Origin: Carposina sasakii
Taxonomy: Eukaryota > Arthropoda > Insecta > Lepidoptera > Carposinidae
Assembly: GCA_014607495.2 (NCBI GenBank)
Contig: CP053153.1
Span: 3,534,001-3,598,000, forward strand
Length of the DNA stretch: 64,000 nucleotides
Direction of reading: 5' to 3'
Each line of letters starts with the position of its first letter. The stretch's first letter is position 1. Shown here in pieces: positions 43,301-55,300 of this stretch. The position numbers were made by a program, and so were the translations under genes. The notes below the pieces were generated by a model. The model was not told the DNA's origin, did no database searches, and saw only the letters and a list, made by a program, of their open reading frames with translations.

Positions 43301-46300
43301 AATCATCATCATCATCATCAGCCTATTGCAGTCCGCTGCTGGATGTAGGCCTCCCCCAGGGCACGCCACAAGACTGCCATGGGGGGTATTTGCCCATAGT
43401 CACCACGCTGGGCAGAAGGGTTGGTGACCGCAGTTTGTATTTTGGACTATGTTATCAACACGGGAGGCGCTGCTGCCCACCTCCCGGAAACCCTTAATCG
43501 CCTCGTACGATATCCACGGGCAGACATGGGGTGGTACGAATTCTACTCTGCCGGCACCACGCGGCTAGTAATAGTAAATTAAACTAAAATACCTAATGCT
43601 CCGCTGCATCGGGGGCTACTGCACAGTTTGTAGTCTGGTATACTTAAAGTTGACTTTGGAGATAATATGCGATCTAGATTGTAATATTAGTTATTATTAG
43701 TTAATAAGGCTCCTATACATTTTTCGACATCTTTGGCGTCATAGACAAGCCCATATTTCATCCAGGCAAATTTTTTCGCAAAAACTAGATGACGTATTTA
43801 TGTGCCGATGGCATAATCTGTAGGGGGTAGTTGCTTGTATACACTAAAATGCGTTAGGCAGTTTGCAAATTCCATTCTAAGTCGTATTAAAAAAAAACCG
43901 TTGTTTTAGGCACACGTATAAAAACGTGCAGTTTAAACTCGAAGTCCCACATGTACCAAATGCGTAGACCTAGACACAATTTTATCCGCAGATAAGCATG
44001 CATACGTACCTACCTACTGAACTTGTCGTCTTGCTTTTATGACATAAGCAGAAAGAGATGAAATTTATGCCATTTTGCAAAGATTTATAAACGGGATATA
44101 ATCACATTAGAATTTTGAAATAACTAGAGAGATATTATCATACCATGCATATCGTCGGTATAACAGTATTCTGTTAGCAACGACTGGGTTTTTTGATTAC
44201 TTTGGTCTGCAAAAAAATCAAAACAGGTAATTTTGTATTTAAAACTAAAGGTGGTGTCATTCATAAAAATATATAAAGCACTAAAAATGTTTACATACTT
44301 TCTGGAGGAGGGTAGTTGGACAGTTTATATTCTGACAACATTTTCGGCTCTTGTTGTGGAGTTAAGACTACCTCTTCGGTAACTGTGGAATAAGATAAAG
44401 ATTGTTATAGACACTTTAAGTGACATCATAATGTTACTTTTTGGCGCCGAAAAAAACCTATTGTTACTTATCGAAAACCATTGAAACGTAGCGAAAACTG
44501 TGAATATTTCTCATATGATCTGTTATGGTACGATATAACAAAAAGTAAATGCTTAATTATGAAACCAGCACCCGTATGACGAATTTGGTGAGAGCGAGAA
44601 GTCTCACTTTTAAACGTCAAATTCACAGAGCTATTAATGACTAGATAAACTAAGTGTATGTACTTTGCATATCAAAAAAAGACTTAAGAATTAGAATAGA
44701 CACTCGTTCTCGAGCCAGGACTGAATGAATTAGGGCTGATAGAAGTCGTTTGCAATCCCTTTATACACACCAACTAGAAACACTTGCCTTGTCTAGCTAT
44801 TACTTAGCTCCGTAGATTTGACGTTCAAAAGTGAGACATCTCGCTCTCACCAAATTCATCATATGGGTGCTGATACTGTAAAGATATTATAAATCTTACC
44901 GCTTTGTAGATCCCAGGGTCGAAACGCTTTTCCTTGCATAATTTATACCAGGACAGAATTCCGGAGGTTTTCGACTTTGCATCATGGGAAATATCTATGA
45001 ATTAAACAGTTGTTAGTTATGTGTCTAAGGATAGGTCTATGATGGTCCATTATATAAAAAAAAATGTTCTAAATACTAGGGATGAGATATGAAATACTAT
45101 TATTAACTAATGATCAAAAGGAATTTAAATAGAACTGCTCTCAGCTAGAACTCTAACCTTTTCCTAATCTTCCCTTCGTGTCTGGGAAGGATAGTTTGTT
45201 CTCCAGTGGCTCTTTCTTACTCTCATCGTGCATGCATATTTTGTAATCCATAGGGAAAGGAGGTCGATAGTTTGAAACCGATACATTTTCTGAGAAAAAT
45301 AAAGGTTCAATGAGAATATGTTAAGTAGAAAACATGATCATGAATATGAAATATTGATCTCGATATAATATTATGTGACGATACTGGGTAACAAATCAAA
45401 GTAAAATGTTGCTTTTCGAATTTTTCGAAAATAACGTGACAAATGGCGGACTTCGGCTTATTTTCGGGAATGCCCGAGAACATGACTGGCAAAACTCAAT
45501 TTGATCTGAAATTTTTTGTTGCAAGTGAATTTTTTGTTGAAAGTTGTAAGTGAGTTGTGTAGCAATATGCAGAGTTCTGAGAGGAAAAGTGTTTCAGTAA
45601 GCTAACCAAGTCGTAGTTTCTGTTTGTGCCGCGACGGTACAGCCCAATCAGGAGACACAATACAACTGCTATTAGCAGATGCATCGTCATCTTCATTATC
45701 ACTCATCTGAATACCAACTGTGTCGACATCCTCTGTTATAAATGGAAATTATAATTATAAATGGCGATATATTACGAGATAATACGTTAGTTCAAGCTTA
45801 TGTTATTACATTTTTTCTTTAAAGAAAGTGCGTGTTACAGTTATAATAATAAGTTAAATATACGCATCTAAAAATACTCATTTAAATTTTTCTACTACTT
45901 CATGACATATTCTAAACCTATACGAGTTACGAGATTCTTACTAATCTATATCTTACTACATAATCGTATCTTACTGATATTATAAACGCGAAAGTTTGTA
46001 AGTATTGATGGATGGATTTTTGTTATTCTTTCAGGTAAAAACGGCTGGAGCGATTTTAATAAAATTTGGTATGGAGTTAGCTGACACCCTGAATTAACAC
46101 ATAGGCTACTTTTTATCCCGGATAATTTCGACATTTTGTTTTTTTTTATGTAGTCTACGCGGACGTAGTCGCGGGCGTCTACTAGTATATCAGATAGGGC
46201 TAGAGAGACTATGTACCGCAAGATTGATGGACGACCTAGACAGGACCGCGGGTATCTTCCGCAGTGGCTTCCAACACATCGCAGTGGAGGTTGTTTGTGG

Positions 46301-49300
46301 CCTATGTTCAGTAATGGACCTAAATGACTAAAATGATGATGATAATATTGACCAAATAGGGACAAGATAGAAGATAATTACCTCTAAACACATTGTCATG
46401 CCTGCAGCAGCAGGGTTCCGCTGCCACGCCCTGATCCCTCGCTCTTGACCGAGCCGACTGAGCATGTAGCGCTGTTGGACCAAATTAGTATTAACATTGA
46501 ATGAGGAAAATAATGACATAAATATAGTGCGGCGTGGGGTGCTCAGCAGGATACCATGCTACTTCTGCAACACTACGCTGAGCTGAGCTGTGACCATTTT
46601 GCTGACACATCACACACCACAGTGCTAGTTTTAAGTTTTATTTTGTATTGTTTGTTCGGTTGATGTTTACTATGTTATATAATGTGTGTTCTTTTAGTAA
46701 ATAAATAATTTTTGTATTGAAAAAATCACAATAAGTATAGGACAAAAGTCACTTTTTGGTTGCAAAAATTTAAAAAATAACATAGTTAATACAAATCGCC
46801 ATGAGAATGCAATATGTTGGCACGCAGGTTTGCGGATATAGTAGTTAATTCTCTTCGGTGTAAGTATATACGTGCAGTCTGTGGGTTTATAGAGGTTCAA
46901 TGCTCTCCGAGTACAATTACAATAACGCAAGTCTGCCGCGATACTGTAGCGCATCGGCCACGTTCGCGGGTACGCATACTAGCGATTTCTATGGGGTGTT
47001 GCGCGGAGTGGCGTCGCTAATGCGCAGGGTGAGCAAATGAAAGAAAAAAACTGGATTAAAAATTGCCTTCCCTATCACACCAAACTTGCTAGTAATTTGT
47101 TTATTGGTAAAATACATATATTGTTTTCTTTTATTCCACCTACACGAAGGGTACGCACTCACACTCTACACTCATACAATTACATAAGCCCTCACACAAC
47201 ACAAGTATTATGCCAAAATACGTAATATGGCTAGGGAAAACAAATCTTATGCACTGTTTTTGAATTTTGCTTTTTAATTGTTTAAGTATAGATCTGAAAT
47301 CCTTAATAGTGGCTTTAGTGTTCTATGTTTATTTTTAATGTATAGATCTGTAAGATATTAAGCTGTGGATTTTTCGTTAAATAAATAAAATAAAATAAAA
47401 TAAAATAAATAAAATCCTGCTATGCGCGGTGGTCTATGGGCAGGGTGGGTATTTATGCAAAACTACGAGTAGAATGCATATTTATTCACATACTAACATT
47501 GGACCTCTAATAATTTTTGGAATACTAGACACTTCCCAGGTATGCTTCCATGGTGAAAATCTGAAATAAAGTTTTTTTTAAAATTGAGGCGTGTGCTCGA
47601 GCAACGTTGTATGTAGCAATTTGCAGTTTTCGAGAAAATGAGAAAAAACCATAAAATTGCTAAAATAGTATTTTATTGTAAAATACATATGTATAATCAC
47701 GCTTTTATCCCTTACGGGGTAGGCAGAACACCAAGGGCCAATAGAACCACATGGTGCCACTTCTAAACAATTTTGAGGGTATAGTTTAAATGTACAAGTT
47801 CGGTTAGTAGTGACAGGTGGTCAGCCCATCGCCTACAAAACACCAAGACCCTCTTGTCCCTCTACTGACTTGTATAGTATGCCCGGGAACAGAAGCAGTT
47901 GTAGTATTATAATTTTTTTTTCACTTCAAGAGCAGCATAGAAGTGATATTCACATAAAGATATACAGTTATGTAGTAATAAAGTAATTAAAGTTTTTTCC
48001 ATTTTCTTTATTAATAATTTTATAATATATAATATCTTGACTAAGATAAATTTATAAAAACACATCTCCATTAATATAATCCGTTAGGATATGGTTGATC
48101 GTTTCATCCTTAAACATTGTGCTGAGGGATTCAGCTTTGTTTGCCGAGATTTGGCTAGTGTATAGCTATCGGGATGAAGAATAACGTTGCCAATATGTAA
48201 TTTAGAAAAGAGATGGTAAAATTCGTCATCCGAGTAATTGACCCGGTGGCTTAGTGGTTATAGCAGCTGGCACGGTTTGCAGTGGTCGTGGGTTCGATTC
48301 CCGCTCGGGTGAAGAATTTTTTCCATTTTCTTTATTAATAATTTTATAATTAAAGTTAGTAATTGAAGTTTTCAGTCAAAGTAGTCACCTACTTGTGGAT
48401 ATATCTAGGGAAGAAAAAGCTAAAAAAAATCTTTACCACTGGGTCGAATTATCGTAGTCTTGACAGTTGAAGTATTGCAGTCTTTCTGGTGTTTTGGTTT
48501 TATATCATTTGCTAAAGCCTTCTGTATATTGGAGTTAAATTTATTTTTGTGAACCGTTTTAACTGATTCCGTAGACTCTTGTTGTACTGTAGTATCTGGG
48601 CTCACAGGCTTTGGAGATTCAGGTTTTTCAGGCGGCAACACTTTCAGTTCGTTCGGATTGACGAACCCGTTTTCGGTATTTTTCGCAGGAGTTTCGTCTA
48701 GGGTGGGTTTGGTGACACTCGGCGCTTCATCGGATAATTCACTTGGTGATTCTACAATTTTTTTCTTTACTTGCGACTCTGAAACTATTTATATCATGTT
48801 ACGCCTCTTATGATACCCATATCGGGTGACTATTCTACTCTGCCGACATAACACGGCTCAATATATCTTCTATCTATACATACAATGTAACGGATCGCTG
48901 TCTGTACACGGAAGATATATGAGAAAAAATATTATTGGAGACCTTTATCAACGCAAAAGGATTTTTGGAATTTTTGTCGGTTTGTCTATTTGTCGGTTTG
49001 TCTGTTTGTTTGTGCGCTTGTGTACGCTAATCTCAGAAATGGCTGAACAGATTTCGATGCAGTTTTCAGGAATATATTGTGACAGGTCCTACTTAACATA
49101 CTCGTATAGGCTACATTTTATCCCGGCAAAATATTTTTATGCCGGATAATTTCGACATTTTGTTTTTCTGTAGTCCACGCGAACGGAGTCGCGAGCATCC
49201 ACTATTGTATAGTAAAATGTTCCATCAAAAAGTAAGAAGTACATAAATCAAAATGCTACAATGACTTTCGTAGTTTTCGTAGTCTTGCTACGAGATTTTT

Positions 49301-52300
49301 TCGTAGCATGCGTAGATCCGTTACGAAAATTTTATAAAATATGTATACCCGTATAATACCTAAGTAATATTGAAGAGGAAATTACCTTTAGGTTGTGTAA
49401 TTCTTGATGCCTGATTATACAAACAGTCATTAACTATTATTCCACTCTTTGAAAATGCGCTTGTGGCATCGATAGCTACATTTTCTGTGCAGGTGACAAT
49501 TTCTGAAAAAAAAAAAATGAAAACTTTTTTCTTATTCCAAATGTAGTTAAAGCTATGAAAGTGATTACGCCACCGAGATCAACTATATTACTTTTGTTTT
49601 TTATTTACTTAAAAATCAAAATTATAGCCTATACCGTGTCCCACTGCTGGGCAAAGGCCTCCCCGTTTTGAGCCCAAACTTGCCTTGTTCCCGCTATAGT
49701 GGCCCACTCTGGCTGAAACTTATCCAGGTCGGCCTTCTATCTTCTCCTGGGTCCTTATATGAATAATATTTTTAGTATATTGAATCATAATAATAGTTAT
49801 TATTTACTTACGTTTGTATCTCTCAAACATTTCGCAGTCAGGCTGTAAACAGCAAGGCTTTAGCGTGCCGCTGATAATATTGTCCATAGGCTTAGCAGCT
49901 AAAATAAGAAGTAGGAAATAAATAAATAAATATTTACATAATATATCGGCCCCCTGATTACGTAAAAGCAATAGCAAAGCCGAAGCAGCGCGATCGCGAT
50001 AATTGAGAGTGTGTGTGCGCGCAACGAGCGCTCGGCATCTAGCAAATAATCATCAGTGACAAATTTCTATACTATACGCCAACCCTCCTGGCACACGCAG
50101 TCTTAGAACGTTGTATGACAGCGCGTGCCCGGAGCGTTGGCGTATAGTATAGCTTCTCGCCTAACGTCCAATTTCAATACGAAAGATAAAAAAGAATCTT
50201 GGATTCTTTTGTTTCTAATTTGAAATTTTATATGAAAACAATTGAAGATTAAATCTGAGATATGCAAGAAATCTCTCAAGATCAGTTATAGAAATTGGCG
50301 GTAAGAGAACTACCAAGATCTTTAGTCGACTCTTACGACATGCACGGAAGGAGATGCAGCTGATGTATTCTAGTGAAATCCCGCATGCACAGGATTAGAT
50401 ACAATGACTTAATATATGTAGAAGTGATATCGCTTATTCTTCGATTATGTTTGGTATAAGTTTATTATTCTATATTTATTTGTACAGAAGCTAATACTTA
50501 AGTTTGAATAAAAACATTAAACTGCATTGTTTGCTAATGAAAATAGTTTTGGTGTAGATGCAGCAGTTTAGCGTAGGTACTCTGTTTTATTGCGAAAACT
50601 TTTGCGAAAACTGTTTACGCATGCACGTTGTTTGCAAGCTTGCTGTAGTTTGAATATTTTATCTCACGAAAACTAATGCTTTCATCTGTGAACATGCACT
50701 TTAAGTTTAAGTGTGACGTCAGAAACTGTATTAAAAAGTGTATCAACTAACCCATAATATTGTCCAATTTTTTATTCATCAAACATTGTAAATCTCGAGC
50801 TGCAGTCTTTGTTGTTTCATAAAGAGATTCATACGCTGGAAACATGAGTGTTATTTACCAATAAACAGCTAAGGTACATAAATTAACGTGTAGAGAAAAC
50901 GCTGCTTGGTCACCATAACCTCTACAGGATTGATCCCATTGTGAAAGCGAAATATTACACGGCTTACACAGGCCTCTCGTTATATGTAGGAAGTAATGTT
51001 ATTCGTAGAGCTCATAGTCATATAAGTGAATTTAAGTAGATATACAATAGTTAGGCTAGTAAACTTACTTTTGGGGGTCAGAACTCCGAGCAGACGTTCC
51101 GCGGTATCACTTGATTCTGTGCGTCTCACTGTGGAATGTCATGAAATTGCAATAAAATTGTTGCATATTGTACTATTCTTACCCTATTTATACTATAAAC
51201 AGAGATAAACAATTACCAAAGAAAGAATCTCTTGTACAGCTGTCCCGTAAATGAACTTCCCTTTTTTTTATTTATAATTCAATTGCTTTGTTCGTGAATA
51301 AAGTCGAAGGGCTTGATGATCTAATACTACCTCTGCCAGCCCTCCCTCTAGACCTAGTACGTCGTGCCCTGCGCCTGCGCCGTGGTGACGGTGATCGACT
51401 GCCGCGTCGTCGCTTTGATGAACTACTTCTGCTGCTCGACTTGCTGCTGCCTGAAATGTTTATTATTGTACTGTGAACTGAAGAGTTTTTGAAGCTTATA
51501 TTTCCAATTATAAAAAGAGGAAAAATGCACAATGTATCACTTATCAATTGTGTTAATTTCGTTGTCTATCAAGAATATCTTGGCGTTTCCCTTTATTGCC
51601 CATACTTTTTATCATGATCGCGTCTAAGCAAAACAATTACATAGATATGTGTCAGATATCATGTGATTTTTTTTAATATAGCAATCGCATCAAAAATGTA
51701 TCTCTCAGTAAGACAGCATATTGCCTGAAGCGTTAACCTAAGCGTGGGCAGGTCATAGTTGTTTAATTTATTTAAATAATATATTTAAAAATAGACCGCG
51801 ATTATAAACTTTATTACTGTTTATACCTACTTATTTTTAGATTTAAACTTACTATATAGGTAAAAGTTGTAAATGTCTTCAAAACTTGACATCTTTCATT
51901 TAAAAAATTCACCTTTATAAAACCCCATTATGGACAAGTAATTTATTAAACTATGTGTATTTTACAGTCAAAATTGATACCCAATGAAAGCCACTTTTGA
52001 ATGCAATAATCAGGCTCCAAAGCTTGAGTAACAAACCTATAAACCTTTAACCTAAAAGTAACAAATAAAACGCGACGATCTGTGTGTGACTGATCGGTCC
52101 CATTTATTTTACACAACTAACTTATCACTGTTTATGCAGTAAAAGTGTGAACGGCACTATATTATGATTGGTTAAAGAGTTAACGCTAACCAGTTCGAAG
52201 TGAAAATATAGTAAATCTTCTGGGCGCTCTTCTCATACGAATATTAACTTCAACAACTGAATATTCCTAATTGGTTACTAATATAATATAATACTTGGGA

Positions 52301-55300
52301 TCTCTCTGCGTGATCGAATCAGAAATGAGGAGATCCGCAGACGTACAAAGATCACCGACATAGCTCAACGGTTCAGCAAGCTGAAGTGGCAATGGGCAGG
52401 GCACATAGCTCGAAGAACTGATGGCCGATGGAGTCGGAAAGTTCTAGAGTGGATACCACGTATCGGCAAGCGCAGCGTGGGAAGGCCACCCGCGAGGTGG
52501 ACGGATGACCTGGCCAAGGTTGCGGGCGTCGGTTGGATGCAGGCTGCTTCCGACCGGTCGGAGTGGAGGTTGTTGGGGGAGGCCTATGTCCAACAGTGGA
52601 CTTCTCAGGGCTGTAAATGATGATGATGATGATGATAATATAATACAAGAATAAAACTCACCACTGTCATCTGATCCTTTGATTTTAGTTTTCCTTTTGG
52701 GTTTTCTTTTCTTCTTTCCCTTAACGCCTTTCTTCTTAGGGCCTACGTGATGTATGATGGTTATTATAAAAAGAATGGCATTTATAGATACGGAAAAGTA
52801 TGCTTAAGTTACAAGGAATGAAACAATCTTACTTTTTTGACTATCGCTAGGAGAAGGTTTTCTTGGAGTTCCTGTGAAAATTGTATTATAATGAAAACGT
52901 TATTAAGTGTATAAATAAATGTCCCAAAAACTACATTTAATGATTTCATATTACCTCTTGGACTGCCTCTAGGAGATGGTTTTCTCGGAGATCCAACTAA
53001 AATTTTGAAAATAATACACTGAAAAGGTTTATCAAATAGAAAAATACTTTCACAATTTTCAAGTTTCCATTTAAAAAAAATCAAAGAATATAAACCTAAA
53101 CAATATATCAAAATAAACGTCAACTAGTTTTAAATATACCAGTGCTCTTATATTATTAAATCTTTATTTCGGACATAATCCAAATATCCTTTTCGATGGA
53201 TGTATGAGATGAAAATCTGCCCCGTTGATCTATCTTGTAAGAGTACCAGATGACAAATTGTTATTTATTGTAAATGAAGGAGCCAACTATGTAACGGACT
53301 AGAAAATGAATGCATCGTTCAGGCCGCATTGTGTTAAAATCTGCGGAATCATGTATCTTAATAGAAGATACTTATAAATAACAACTAGCAGCTTCACTTG
53401 CTGTAACTTGATCACAGAAAAATAAGCTTTTATCATTCCATGGGCCCACTTAAAGATACATAGTAAACTTTAAAATCTGTCTATTTTAAAGTTTTAGCGA
53501 GACGATCGGAAATAGCAATACATTTTTTATATTTTAGAAAATAGCTGTAGATAGAAGAATGGTTGTATCAAAAATATAATACATGCCTTTAGGACTTCCC
53601 GTTGCAGGGCTTCTTGAACCTGGTTTTCTTGGTGATGGTGATTTTTGATTTTGTTTACCTGTATTTACATTAAAAAAAAATTATATCTAATTCCTAACCT
53701 TTTATTGTTACTACTTTAGTTTAGACATCAGCAAGAGGGAATATTTGCGACGTCCCGTGCGTTCAGTTGGATATATTTTAAAGTAGTCAGATCCCAAACG
53801 CCATCAAACTACGTAAGTAAAGGGCTGCCAGATCTTATTCCAGGAATTTATATGCGATCTCCTTTGTATGCGGCTAAAGAACTTTTTCTACCTTTGTTCT
53901 CCCAGTGAACATTATCATAATTTAATTATCTATAGAGGTATAGTTTTTCATTACATCATTCACATTTCAGTGTACATACATAATATAAATTTTAAGGCAT
54001 TGGAATACTCACTTCGTTTATCAACGGCTATCGTCGTTCCTAATTTGCTATCCTCGTTGACATGTTCCGCTTCTTTATGACCTTTAGCAATTTAAAATGA
54101 TGAGAAAACACAAAATGAATAGCTAAAATCCAAAATCGGTTTTCAATATAGATATCTACTCTTCTTTAATTAATAAATATAGATTTAAGTTTTCATGTTC
54201 CTGTGCCGACTAATGGCTTCACAAGAATAAATCGGCTGCATCTCCTTCTCTGCATGTCGTAAGAGTCGACTAAGAAACTCGGGTAGTTGGACTTGTCACT
54301 GATAATTTACATCTGTTTCCGTTTTTCTGTGGCATCTTGAATATGATTTTAAAGTTCTGGCTTATCCCATTTTGGAAACGCAACGGTATGTATATGTAAG
54401 TATAGATTCATCTTAATCAATCATAGGTTAATTAGAATTTAATCAAATATACAGCATCAAACGCTTATTGATTGAGTATCGGTGTATGTTATGTATCGAA
54501 CTTACGCCTCCCGCTCTTAGCTCGTACTTCGGAAAGCACGTAAAACCGTTGGTCTTGCGCCTGATCTCTCTCCGGTCGTGTCAATTTTCCGTCCCATCGG
54601 ACTATGAGAGTGAGGGAATAGCATCTGTGTTTGCGCAAACACTTATAATATCTCCTGCGTACCTGGCCAATCTCCGTAGAGATTGGTCGCCTTGGCCGAA
54701 ATACGGTCGGAGATCATCATCATCATCATCATGTTATATATATTATTCATGTTATACTTACCAGTACGATGCATATAGAAAACAGGCGAGGCATCTCCTT
54801 GCTTTTTAGATTCCCGAGCATATCCAGGATTTCCCTCTGTTAGTAATTTAAGAAAAACTATTAATATAACTTTATCGAAAGTTGAGGTACCTATATAAGA
54901 TTAATACTTTTCGACAAAGATCAATTATATTTTGGATCACATCATCATTGACACAATCATGTACAATATCTAGCGCCATTATTATGGACGTGAGTTTTTA
55001 ATAATCTTGAAATTTTATAAACTATTGAGATATCACTATATAATAATATAATTACCTTTTAGCAGAGGAGGATAATCTGGAAGGTCATGAGGTCCTTCTT
55101 GTGCCAATTTCGGTGTTATGATTTCTACAAATTAAATGTATAACCGTTATAATTTTATTTATGATCAGGTGTATACATAGAGCAAGGTACTACATTACAT
55201 TCTCCAGTATCTACGAGTATTATACACTTTTGAATGTAAGCAAGTTTTAAATCAGTTTAATAAACAAAAACAGACGTCCATAATTTTTTATGACGTCCAT

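Noticed and set aside
46540..46620. Exon between 46382 and 48437
   Set aside because: Every acceptor tried runs into TAG or breaks phase.
48241..48312. Functional tRNA gene
   Set aside because: Cloverleaf-like, but copies at 14064-14132 and 17600-17670 sit in the same SINE body, so it is the head of a SINE.
54468..54809. Plus-strand 113-aa open frame
   Set aside because: It lies over a dispersed repeat with a (cat)n tail and an antisense exon; no coding marks.
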